A stretch of 64,000 bases of DNA from Ampelomyces quisqualis (taxonomy: Eukaryota > Ascomycota > Dothideomycetes > Pleosporales > Phaeosphaeriaceae), in the NCBI GenBank assembly GCA_018398575.1, contig JAGTXZ010000002.1:1738501-1802500 (forward strand). Direction: 5' to 3'. Of this stretch, positions 47,309 to 57,899 are shown piece after piece; position 1 is the first letter of the stretch, and the number at the start of each line of letters is the position of its first letter. The translations under genes were made by a program, and so were the position numbers. The notes below the pieces were generated by a model, which was given only the letters and a program-made list of their open reading frames with translations, was not told where the DNA came from and did not search any database.

Positions 47309-48582
47309 CTTGTTAACATTTATTATTATTTCTAAGGTGTTATTAAAGGCTATTATAGAGCTCTTTCTATAAGTAGTTGTTTTAGGCTTTTACATACTCT
47401 TTAGACGCCTGTATAATAGTCTTCTGCCTTAGCTTATAGTAGGCGACTAGCCTATTAATTATTATCTAGTCTATAAAGTAATAGTACTTTAAGAAGTTCT
47501 TAAAGCGCTCTAGAAAGTTTATAACGTTAGTCCTATTCAACAATAGTGTGTTTTTTACTAGGTAAGATAGTAACTACATTATATATAATAGGAGCTATAC
47601 TTAGTTAAGAGACTCTACTAGTATCTAAAGAGCTCTTAATATTAAGTTGTCTTAGCCTATACTTCTATGCCTAGAGTGCTCTTTTAATAGCTGTTTAGCT
47701 TACTCTTCTAGCGCACTACTTATATTTGCGCTAGCTTCTCTTATTAACTCTACAGGCGTTAGTAGTAAAGCTTTTTGTCTGTTAGGGTATTTAAGGCGTT
47801 AACAACTTAATGTGCTGTTAAGTAGTTTTATATTATCTCTGCGTTGCTTTTATAGGCTACCTAAATAGTAGTTAAAGCTTATTTAAATGTACTAAAGAGA
47901 AGCAATAGCCTAGAAAACTAGGATTAAAGTTACTACTTTATATAGGGTTACTAAAAAGCTAAAGGCTTAAGCTTTTCTAATATCTAATAGAGCTTCTGTT
48001 ATAAATTCTACTAATTTCTTTCTAATTTCTTTATACTTGCTGTCTAAGCAATTATTAGTTTTCTTTTCTTTTTAACTACCTGTTTTAATGTCTTTCTTAG
48101 TCTACGCTTAGTTATCTCTATTGTCTATGCTCTAGGGCTTTTTTAGTATACTATATACTTAGTTAGGCGCAATAACTTTGCGCTTTTACTTACTCTAATA
48201 TAGCTTAAGCTACAGCTTGCGTCTTACTTCTTTAGCTATTACTCTACTCTTTAGGGTCTACTTAATTCTCCTTCTAACTTAGTTCTAGTAGTAGCTAATC
48301 TAGGTACTTTAGATAGGTGTTACTCTAGACCCTCGAGATAGGCGTTGCTCTAGATCCTATTTTCTGTTTCTCTAATCTTAGAGTACTAACTCTATGTCCT
48401 TAGAATAGATGCTAATTATATTCTAGAGAGAACTATAGTAGCTTACTAAACACTTGTTAGACTGTTACGTTTCTATAATTTCTAGGTTATAAGAACTATA
48501 GAAAAGCGTAGGTATATACGTAGGTGCGCAGCCTTCTAAGGCCTAGGCTAATAAGAATTTAGATTTGTAATTAGTTACTATA
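47309..48582 (-). pseudogene. G1 minus-strand copy: leader and gag 5' part
   Basis: Antisense match to 56931-58210 of G1 copy B. The complement of about 47420-47600 gives the same Phe-Leu-x-Arg-Phe-Lys-x-Phe-Leu region seen near 57990 in copy B, typical of the N-terminal half of fungal Gypsy Gag. The segment nearest the LTR (48000-48582) shows no coding motif and is presumably leader. Confidence 0.68.
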
Positions 48583-48769
48583 TATAGTAGAGTATTATTT
48601 ACCTCTAAGGCCTATTAGATTTAATATAGAATTAAAACATTATTGTTAGGTATATGTTGTATAGGTTAGTTATTATTTTCTAATAGCTCTTTAGCTATTA
48701 TATCTTATCTATACTCTTAGCTATACTCTAAGCGCTCTTTAGACTTACTTTCTATGTTACTTTACTACA
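48583..48769 (-). repeat. 5' LTR of G1 minus-strand copy (187 bp)
   Basis: On the element strand it reads TGTAGTAAAGTAACATAG to CTACTATA. It is homologous to 56745-56930. The adjoining internal sequence, TAGTAACTAATTACAA on the element strand, is the same in both copies, which fixes this as the 5' LTR. Confidence 0.85.
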
Positions 48770-50185
48770 ACTCTAATACTTAGGCTACGCTAGACTATAA
48801 GGACTAGTAAGAATAATAGCGTCTATAGAAGAAGTAGAGCTATAAGAACCTATAAGCCTAAGATATAGAGCGTAATATCTACTCTAATATATAAGTAGTA
48901 TTAAAGAATATAAGACTAGTTCTATAGAGTCTAAGCTTAGTAAAAGAAAGAACCTAGTAACTATACTAAAAAGTTAATTACTATAAAAATTACCTACAGG
49001 CGCTATACAAAAGCTAGAGTAAGACTACTATATACTAGAGCCTATCTCTCTACTATTAGAGGGCGTAATAGTTGCTATTACTAAACAGTTAGTTTTAGCC
49101 TATACCTTTGCGTTATACGTAGGCTTGTTATAGATATTAGACTCTATTATATTAAGGTAACAAAGCAGCCTATTAGTAGTCTAGAAGGCATTACTAATAT
49201 AAGAAACCTAGAAGCCTACGCTAGAGATCTGTATATTATACTCTTTAGCTTACTTAAGTGTTAGTAAAATGCATAAAAACGCTATAAGAAAATAAATTTT
49301 AACTAAACAGAAATAAATTAGAAATAGCTTATATTAGTATAGAGCTACTATCTACTAGCACTAATATTATTAAGCTTACAAATAATAGTATCCTGCTTAA
49401 CAAGAAGCTGCTAGATAAGCTATTAGATATCTAGTAGGATATTAACCTTAGTAACCTTGCGCGTTAGACTCTAGTAGCTAGACTTATTACTACTACAAGA
49501 CTTTGCTTAAGCAGCTCTAAGCTTATTAACAAAGCTAGACTAAAGACTAGATATTATGTGCTGCGTTAACAGCTACTTAACTTTAGAATTATAAGTAAGG
49601 GCGTTACAAAGCAAGATAACTATAATCCTAAAGTAATTATTAATCTAAAAAGTTATTAGAATTTACTAGATAAGTAAGAGAATATAGTAATAAACTTATA
49701 GGCTTGTACATAATATGCGCGTTCTTATACTAAGTATAAGTACTCTTACTACAAGTAATCTTATACTTAGACTTATTACTCTTAAGCTAAGTAATAGTAC
49801 AGCCTAAATAATATAGTAGGTTAAGCCTGGCTTAAATAATAATATTAGGTCTATTCTATTACTAGTTAGTAATATACCTAGACCTAGCTTAGCCTCTTAG
49901 ATATAACACTTATAGTAGAAAAGTTAATAGTATAACACTTAGTAGAAGAGCTATAAGAAGTGTATAGACTTAGTATCTTTGTAAATAGCAGTACAGGCGT
50001 AGAAGATATATAGGGCAATAAGAAAGGTAACGTACAAGTAAGTATATAGAAGGTAAGGCTAGTATAGTATATAGTACTACCTAAAAAGAGAAGTAAAGGT
50101 GTAGAATAATAGATCTAAGTAGAGTAATTTTTATTTTAATAGTTGTACAGGTCTAAGCGTACCTAGCGCTAGAGTAGAGGAATTA
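48770..50185 (+). pseudogene. Unidentified coding remnant left of a T3 LTR
   Basis: Forward frame segments with few stops. One, about 48960-49140, has Lys-Leu-Pro-Thr-Gly-Ala-Ile-Gln-Lys-Leu-Glu-stop-Asp-Tyr-Tyr. A second, about 49340-49800, is Leu/Asn-rich becoming Tyr/Gln/Ser-rich. I see no RT, integrase or protease motif. The stretch ends in a purine run GCTAGAGTAGAGGAATTA abutting the LTR at 50186. So it should be the 3' internal end of a T3-type element, perhaps the continuation of the copy that starts at 9348. If so, its integrase has been lost. Confidence 0.4.
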
Positions 50186-50443
50186 TATAATAGGCTGCTG
50201 CCTAGTTAGTTCTTAGTTACAGAAAAACCTTAGCCTACTAAACTAGAATAATAAAAAGGTTCTAGACTAGAACGCTAAAAAGGTTCTAGACTAGAATACT
50301 AAAAACAGTTCTAGACTAGAGTACCTAAATCCTCTAAACTAGACTATCTTAGAACTATAAAAACCCTTTAGGTAGCAATTAGAATAGAATAAAAATTAAT
50401 ATCTTTATTTTCTAGTAACTACACTTAGGGTTTACCTCTTACA
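50186..50443 (+). repeat. T3 LTR (258 bp), probable 3' LTR
   Basis: TATAATAGGCTGCTGCC to CCTCTTACA, identical in length to the LTR at 9348-9605, with the same internal GTTCTAGACTAGAAC repeats. A purine-rich tract directly upstream and a different flank downstream indicate a 3' LTR. The next 5 bp are GCTTC, against GCTTT before 9348. Confidence 0.85.
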
Positions 50444-51075
50444 GCTTCTTTATATAGGGCCTAGAAATTAGTATTTCTACACAACGCAGATTAGATAGAA
50501 ACTGTATTTTATTTACTACTTTGTATAATAGCCCTTAGCTGCAATTATAGCTTAACACCTCTTCTTTATAGTATATAATAGCTAATCTAAGTGTTCTAGT
50601 AAAATAAACTTCTAGGCTTCTTTTATAACAGCCTAAAGTTAATTATATATATACTACTTGCTAGTAGGTAGATTAGAGTAGTGTTTTTTAATAAAGTTTT
50701 TTATCTAATTCTACACTAACTTAATAGGATTAAGATTAGGTAAAAAAGGTAGCTAGAAGATAGAGTAAATTCTCTGTTTAGCTATATCCTTAAGAGTTTC
50801 TTTAGCTAAATAAGATAATTCCCTATCCTACATAAAGACTAATTCTAGCCTTATTCTAATTTATCTATTAATAATAGAAACAATCTTCTTATAGTATAAG
50901 GTCTTGTTAATAGACTTCTACTCCTTCTTCTTAAAGATAGAAACACCTTTCTTACTCCTATTAAACCAGCCCTAAAATATCTAATCTCTTTTCTTTCTAA
51001 CCTTATTAACTATATAGGTATTATCTAGGCTCTTACTTAAGAGGTAGGTAACCTACGTTCTTCTATGCCTACTAC
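50444..51075 (-). pseudogene. Tc1/mariner-type transposase C-terminal part, RIPed (copy B)
   Basis: The minus-strand frame contains Phe-stop-Gly-Trp-Phe (a WGWF/WGCF-like block) near 50980. It also has Val-Phe-Met-stop-Asp-Arg-Glu-Leu-Ser (equivalent to MQDNAPxH) near 50840-50815, and Pro-Asn-Leu-Asn-Pro-Ile-Lys-Leu-Val-stop-Asn (SPDLNPIExVW) near 50740-50710. These mark the second and third acidic residues of the DDE/DDD domain. The N-terminal DNA-binding part is missing, and the fragment abuts a G1 LTR at 51076. It is a different subfamily from copy A by the spacing and wording of its motifs. Confidence 0.72.
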
Positions 51076-52320
51076 TATAGTAGAGCGTTATTTATTTCTA
51101 AGGCCTATTAGATTTAATAAAGAATTAAATATATTATTATTGGGTGTGTATTGTACAAGTTTTATATTCTCTTATAGCCCTTTAGCTATTATATCTTATC
51201 TATGCCCTTAGCTATACTTTTAGTATTTTTTAGACTTACTTCCTATATTACTTTGTCCTCTTCTCTTTTATACTAAACGCAAACTAAAATTCTTAAGTAA
51301 AAAGACTAACTTCTAAGAAAAAATAACTCTAAACTTTTTGTAATACTAAAATTGTAAGTAATAGGCCTTAAGTAAAAGAGTAGTACCTATTTATAATCTT
51401 CTCTATCTTATTCTACTATAGTCTAGCTCTCTTACTTAAGCGCCAAAGCGTTATTAGCCTACGTTATTCTAACTTTAGCAAGTATTATAGTAATATTACT
51501 TAGATAGACTTATATTGCAACTGCAAACGCTTTAGACTACTCTTATTATAATAACTTCTAAACCTACTAACTTTACCTTACCTTTTAGCTCTACTCTCTC
51601 TTTAGCTACTTTACTTATTATTTAGTTCTTTGTTACTCTTATTACTAGCTACCTACAATATTAAATTCTTATATATTAAGAAAAGCTAGCTATTGCATAA
51701 GTAGGGCTTCTAGTATATTAGTACTACATTACTAAAGTTAGGTAATAAGAGTCTTTCTATCTATTTCTACAACAAACTCTACTCTATATAGGTAGGTCTA
51801 AAAATTTATTAGAGCTAGAAGTAAGGCTTTGCATTTGTACTTGCCTAAGTCTTCGTTTTATTCTAATTCAGACTAAACCCTACTTTTGTAACAGATAGGG
51901 TACTAATAACTCTTTAGATCTAGCTGTATAAGAACTATACCCTAGCTCCTTTTACTACTATTAACATATATAACAATTAAAATTAATAGCTTATTATAGA
52001 AGATAGAGATAAGTGCTAGCGTAGAGTATAGTATACGCTTTAATTTATCTATTATACCTTATTACTCTAAAGACTCCTTAAAGAGCGTATTTTTACAGAG
52101 TAGGTAGAATAGAAGCTTAAAAATAATAGTAAAAAGCTTAATCTTTACCCTGTAATACATATATATACTAATAAATATTTAAACGTCTTTCTAGTTTCTA
52201 TAAGCTAGCTAGAAAAGTATTTTCTTAATTTTCTTGTAGTTAATATAGTAGCTAGTAGCGTTGACCTAATAGTCTACTATAATTATAGACGTATAATAGA
52301 AGTCTAACTGATAGCCTAAT
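51076..52320 (-). mobile_element. Internally deleted G1 copy C (3' LTR and part of RT/RNase H)
   Basis: LTR 51076-51254, then the G1 3' region homologous to 23980-24380. At about 51661 it switches abruptly to sequence homologous to about 36130-36790 (RNase H and RT on the minus strand). Everything equivalent to 24380-36130 is absent. It ends near 52320 where homology to G1 stops. Stops throughout. Confidence 0.8.
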
Positions 52321-53952
52321 TGTAAGAGGTTTGTATAGCAGCAAAGTTATAAGACAACAAAAGTAGTATAGGTAGAAGTAAGTTAATTCCTATTCTATAG
52401 CTTTAGTGCAAAACTACTCTTTTATAGATATAAGTAGACGCGTGTTCTTACAACTAGAAGATACTAAGTCTATACTAGTATAGTACTATTAAGACGCTAG
52501 AGCAGCTGTACGCGTTTTACGCATATAATAGCTAGAGTAGCGTTATAGTAGCGTAGGCGCATTACTACATAACTAACAGATCTATACTATAGTATTTTTA
52601 TAATTATTCTCTTCTTTCTATAATTACTATCTTAGTAATTTGTATAACGTTAGGTCTTGTTAGCGCGTACCTAACGTTGTTATTCTAAGAGCTGTTATTA
52701 TACTAAGGCTAAAACTCTAAGTAAATCTAAGAAGTAGCTAGTAGCTATAGTAATAGTAGAAATATAGTAGAACTTTATATGCCTAATCTTTTCTGCTGCT
52801 TTAATAATAATTACATTACTATTACTTCTATACTATCTCTTAGCTTTACACTATTACAACCTAGTTACCTTTATATTAATTACTATAAGTACTATACCTA
52901 TACTACCTACTACTTTTACTATCTCTATAAGTAGTGTAACGCTAGTGTTATAATATTACTAACCTAGCGTTTAGGCTACGCCTATTACCTACTGTAGTAG
53001 CGTCTCTCATATTAAGCTAGCTAAGCTAGTTTACCTGCGTTATACTAAAGGTCTAAAGATTAATAGTATAGTGTATAACTACGTTTCTAGTAGCCTGTAG
53101 TGCAATAGGTGCACCTATAAGAAAAAGTCTTGTACTCTAGTACTACTAGGTTTTGTTAAGAGCTAGAATACTCTATACTAGTAGTAGCAGCGCTTTACTA
53201 CTAATAAGGCTAGAGTAGACCTAGATATTAACGTATAAGAAACAGCGTTACGCTAGTAAACTACCTTAGTAAAGCTTTTTTTCTATAAGAAGATTAAGTT
53301 TAGAGGTTGCTATTAGCCTAAGGGTAATAAGATCTAAATCTTATAGGTTAAGGTAACTAACTACCTTGCTACTATAGTAGAAAGTATTCTTAATCTTCTG
53401 TAGGCCTAAGTAAGTTATTTTTCTTATTTCTTGCAGTTACTACGCTATTATTCTAACGTTGTCTAGGCTAATCTTTTACTACTTAGTAAGGCAAACGCGT
53501 AGTCTAACTCTAACTTTAATTTAAAAAAGGCTGCTAGTAACTAGAGCTCTAATTCTAAGAGGCGTAAGAAGCAAAAGAAGAAGAAATATAAAACTCTTTC
53601 TTCTCTAAGCCTTTCTCTTCTTTTCTCTTCTACTAAGAAGAAAGGTAAGGGTAAGGCTAAAGCTAAGGCTAAGGCTAAGCCTAAGCCTAAGCCTAGGGCT
53701 CCTAAAAAGCGTCTAGCTAAGTTCTAGCTATCTAGGGAACTAGCTTTTAAGCGCCCTGCTACTAAGGGTAAGCTAAAGCACCTAAAACGTGCTACTATAA
53801 CGCTAGTAACTTATAAGCTACTAGGTAATCTAGGTAAGGCTGCTATAGAAAAGTAGAAGAATAGGAGAAAGGTTAAGAGAGAGAATAAGAAGGTTTATAG
53901 AGATAAGTTCTTTATTTCTAAGAATGTCGATAACAAGAACTTTCTAGAGTAA
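52321..53952 (+). pseudogene. Lys-rich protein remnant with CX2CX6C motif
   Basis: From about 53000 a single plus-strand frame runs to a TAA at 53950-53952, interrupted only by TAG/TAA of the CAG/CAA/TGG type plus possible small gaps. Cys at 53101, 53110 and 53131 give CX2CX6C with Lys-Lys-Lys-Ser before the last Cys, the first half of a fungal Zn2Cys6-like cluster, though the second half is not seen. A Lys-rich linker with Lys-Ala and Lys-Pro repeats lies at 53630-53715. The C-terminal about 80 residues (53716-53949) are basic and almost free of stops. Segment 52321-53000 shows no clear frame. It may be a captured or host-derived gene duplicated and RIPed. The function is unknown. Confidence 0.5.
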
Positions 53953-54650
53953 GCTAGCGTCTATACTTAGCTGCGCTACTTAGGTACTTACGTTGCACTA
54001 TTAGAACGCCTAGTTTTTTGTTCTTTTCTATTTTTTTTTCTTTTCTGTTTTTTTTTCTTTGTTTTTTCTTTTATGTTTTTTTCCCTTTGTTTCTTTTGTA
54101 TATTAATTTGTAATAATAATTAATCTTCTCTCTAGTAATACTTTTCTATAAGTAATTAGTATATGTTCTTTTTATTAATCTACTTATTATATTCTAGTAG
54201 CTAGCTTTTCTATTTAACTAGGTAACTTACTAAGCGCCTGTTACGCCTCTTTACTAACATAGCTTTAACCTTATAGCGTTATTATAGGTTTTTACTATTG
54301 TTTAGATTGACAGGCCTAGGTAAGGTTAACTCTTCTTCTTCTCTAGCTACAAATAGCTAGAGCAAGAAGGTATAGAATACTAAGTAGATTTTTATATGTA
54401 ATAGAAGTAAGATCCTAAAAGCTTATAAGCGAATTTACTTATTTACTAGAAAGAGGCCTATCTAGCGCAGTAACAGCTTTCTACTAGTGCTGTATAGGCG
54501 TAGATACTTTGTTAACAAGAGAATTATATCTCTAGGTTTAAACTCTTAGAGCCTATGTTTCTTATTATAATAGTACTTTTAATATAGTAAAGTTTTATAC
54601 TAGTAATTGGCTAAAGCGTTCTAAGTTTATATAAGCTTTTGCAACCTTTC
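53953..54650. other. T-rich tract and AT-rich spacer before T3 copy B
   Basis: 54010-54105 is almost pure pyrimidine with T runs up to 9-10, directly downstream of the lysine-rich frame. The rest to 54650 is RIPed DNA without a recognised domain. The 5 bp before the T3 LTR are CTTTC, of which a partner was not found. Confidence 0.5.
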
Positions 54651-54924
54651 TATAATAGGCTACTACCTAGAAAATCTATTGGTTACGTAAAAACCTTAGG
54701 TTCGAGAATAGAAGAGCCTAGCACCTTTTGCGCTAGAGCACCGCAAAAGGTCTAGGGCCTAGAACTAAATACTGCTCTAGACTAGAACCTAAATACTGCT
54801 CTAAACTAGAACTTTTAGAGTTTAGATAGCTACTATAAAATCCTTAGGATCTAGTATTAGCTATAGGTATTAAATTTATAGCTTTTACACTTTGGTAACT
54901 ACTCTAAGAGTTAGTCCTCTTATA
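54651..54924 (+). repeat. 5' LTR of T3 copy B (274 bp)
   Basis: It aligns with the 258-bp T3 LTRs but has different sequence at 54705-54765. That part includes a perfect 9-bp hairpin CCTTTTGCG...CGCAAAAGG (54724-54732 with 54742-54750). Confidence 0.8.
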
Positions 54925-56744
54925 ATTAAATTTAATTACCTAACTAGGCTAAAGAGCCCTTAGTAACCTCTGTGATAGAATAAGTAACTATTCTAATAAC
55001 AGTTTAAGAAATAATAGTAGAAGGTTTCTAGATAAGGCGCGCAGGCGTCTCTAGGTTAGTAATTAAAATAGAGTTTAATTAAATAATTAAATACACGTAC
55101 CTAGATCTAGAAGAGTAGTAGATTAAGTAACGTAGGGCTATTCTAGATAGATAAAGAGAAAACTCTAGCAGAAGCTAGGCTAGATCTAATAGAGCTTATA
55201 AGATTACTACAAGAACAAATTGCAAGACTTATAACTTAGTCTTTCTTCTCTGCCTCTTCTAGCTATCTAGAAACTTCTACTAAAAACCTACCTATCTAAA
55301 AAACTTATAAAATTCTAGATCTAGAAGCTTTTAGCAGGGACTAGAAAAAGTATTGTATATTCTAGACCTAGATAAAGTATAAACTAGAGTATAATAGTAT
55401 AGGTTTAGAATTCTAGGCAAGGTTTATCTTTAACAGCCTTAAGAGAATAGCTATAAATATAGCCTTATTTTAAATAACACAAAACCTATTAGAACTTACT
55501 TCTAAACTATAGAAGTTCTTTAATAACTAATTTAGAGATAAACTATACGCAGAGAAAGCTTAAAGAAAGCTCTAAACAATCTAATAAAACAAAACTTCCT
55601 TATAGAACTTTAACGCAGAATTTATAAGGCTAGCCTATAATATAGGCAAAGAAGATAACAGAGTAAACTAAGAATTAAGATACCTGTATACTATACAATA
55701 GAATCTGTAGGACTATGTAATCTTCGTAGATACCTAAGTAGAGTAGAGTATCTACAACTTAATAGACTAGGTAGCAGTTATTAAAAAAACATTATTCTAG
55801 GCTAAACTTAGTAGTAACTACTTAAAGAAGAAGAGCTACGCTAGGAAACCTATAGACTAAGAGCCTATAAAAGGTTACTTAGAAAGGCCGAACAAGACCT
55901 TCTATAACAAGAAAAAGGTAAAGTAGGCTATAAAGGAAGAGAGGTTCTATAGGAGGCAGAATAATTTATACTTATACTGTAGTAAGTCTAGATATTACGC
56001 TAGTAAGTATAACTTATCTCTATCTATAAAGCTAGTTAAGATTGCTTTAGCTAAAGCACTAGATAATAAAGTAGAGAGTACTTCTAAAAGTATAAGCTTA
56101 GAAAATAAGTAACTCTTGTCTAAAGGCGCGAATAGAAGTGCAATAATTTAACACTAGAAAAGAAAAAGAAATTTAAATAATTCTAAAGAAAATAGCTAGA
56201 TAGAGAACCTATTGCTATATATATAATTGTTAATACATTAGTAGTTATATCTATATTAATTAACATAGGTTGCCTTACTTATGCTATTACTTTAGTAAAA
56301 TTTGTCTGCAAGAATACGTTAAAGCGTATAAAAGTAACTCTAAGAGAGATTATAGGCATTACAGGCGCCTAGGCCTAGATAAGTATAGCAGTTAAAATAA
56401 GGATTAATATAAACAGCTATAAGAAAACAATTTAGGCCTACAAATTAGAAGAAGATAATAAGTATAACCTAATATTAGGCTGCCTCTAGATAGATAAGTA
56501 TAATGTTACTGTAGCTCTAGTAAAACAATTAGTGTATATCTACTCTATAGAGACAAGAGTAAGAAGGTAGAAAGGTAAGAAACTCTTTCTCTTGCAAAAC
56601 ATTATAGTAATAGCATACTCTACCTAGATTAATAGAGTATAAAAGAATAAGTCTATCTACCTATATATAGTATCTCTTGTAGATATCTAGAAAGCCTTAA
56701 AAACAAAGGTTACTGTAGACTTTAGAGAAGTGCTCCTATAATAC
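54651..56744 (+). mobile_element. Gypsy T3, copy B (5' part, RIPed)
   Basis: LTR 54651-54924, gag with mutated knuckle at 55969-56010 (Tyr-Leu-Tyr-Cys-Ser-Lys-Ser-Arg-Tyr-Tyr-Ala-Ser-Lys-Tyr, from a CCHC motif), and protease at 56262-56270 (Asn-Ile-Gly from DTG, followed by Cys-Leu-Thr-Tyr-Ala as in copy A). It is interrupted at 56744 by the G1 copy B LTR, before RT. It is noticeably diverged from copy A, including small deletions in gag (about 55120-55180). Confidence 0.82.
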
Positions 56745-56930
56745 TGTAGTAAAGTAACATAAGAAGTAAGTCTAAAGAACGCTTAGGGCACAGCTAAGGG
56801 TATAGACAAGATACAATAGCTAAAGAGCTATTAGAAAAGAGAATAACAAACAACACACACACCTAATAATAATATAATTAATTCTATATCAAATCTAATA
56901 GGCCTTGGAGGTAAATAACGCTCTACTACA
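56745..56930 (+). repeat. 5' LTR of G1 copy B (186 bp)
   Basis: TGTAGTAAAG to CTCTACTACA, with intact TG...CA and near-perfect 10-bp inverted ends. This is the best-preserved copy of the LTR in the window. Confidence 0.9.
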
Positions 56931-57899
56931 TATAGTAACTAATTACAACTCTAAATTCTTATTAGCCTAGGCCTTAGGAGGCTGTGCACCTGTGTATACA
57001 CCTACGCTTTTCTGTAGTCCTTGTAACCTAGGAATTGCAGGAACTTAACAGTCTAACAAGTGTTTAGCAAGCTACTACAGTTCTCTTTAGAATATAATTA
57101 GTATCTATTCTAAGAACATAGAGTTAGTACTCTAAGATTAGAGGAATAGAAAGTAGAATCTAGAGCAACGCCTATCTAGAGGGCCTAGAGCAACGCCTAT
57201 CCAAAGTACCTAGATTAGCTACTACTAGAATTAAGTTAGAAGAGGGATTAAGCAGACTCTAAAAAGTAAAGCAATAGCTAAAGGAGTAAGATGTAAGCTG
57301 CAGCTAAAGCTGTATTAGGCTAAGCAAAAGTGCAAAGCTATTGCGCTCTACTAAGCATACAGTATACTAAAGAAGTCCTAGAGCATAGATAGCAGAAACA
57401 ACTAAGAGCAGACTAAGAAAGATATTAAAACAGGCAGTTAAAAAGAAAAAGAAACTAACAATTACTTAGATAGCAAGTATAAAGAAATTAGGAAGAAATT
57501 AGTAGACTTTACAATAGAAGCGCTATTAGACATTAGAAAAGCTTAAGCCTTTAGTTTTTTAGCAACCTTATATAAAGTAGTAACCTTAATCCTAGTCTTC
57601 TAAACTATTGCTCTTCTTTAGTTTATTTAAATAAGCTCTAACTACTGTTTAGGCAGCTTACAAAAGCAACGTAGAGATAATACTAAACTGCTTAACAGCA
57701 CATTAAGCTAGTAACGCCTTAAATACTCTAACAAACAGGAAGCTCTACTACTAACGCTTGTAGAGTTAATAAGAGAAACTAGCGCAAATATAAGTAGTGC
57801 GCTAGAAAAGCAGGCTAAATAGCTATTAGAAGGGCACTCTAGGCGCAGAAGCATAGGCTAAGATAACTTAATGTTAAGGGCTCTTTAGATGCTAGTAGA

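Larger units (their letters stand above)
23787..48769 (-). mobile_element. Gypsy G1, minus-strand copy with nested insertions
   Basis: Read on the minus strand: LTR 48769-48583, leader and gag 48582-47309, nested G2 copy B (40767-47308), remainder of gag, protease (near 38650), RT (37460-36600), RNase H (36330-36000), integrase (35950-34330), a long 3' region 34330-23969 with a nested inverted-terminus element (26833-32705), a purine tract (complement of 23969-23980) and LTR 23968-23787. Subtracting the two nested elements leaves about 12.5 kb, unusually long for Gypsy. The 5-bp flanks (AATAG left, ACTCT right) do not match. So this could be two partial copies joined by recombination rather than one insertion. 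Confidence 0.7.

Noticed and set aside
48583..48769. Solo LTR
   Set aside because: The adjacent sequence on its internal side matches the leader of G1 copy B, so it is the 5' LTR of the minus-strand copy; the 5-bp flanks also do not match each other.
53410..53436. Short intron in the Lys-rich frame (GTAAGT to TTGCAG)
   Set aside because: 27 bp is too short for a fungal intron and no branch site was visible.
54010..54105. Poly(A) tail of a minus-strand LINE
   Set aside because: The T-rich tract is interrupted by C and G and has no adjacent LINE coding sequence; it lies just after a plus-strand frame.
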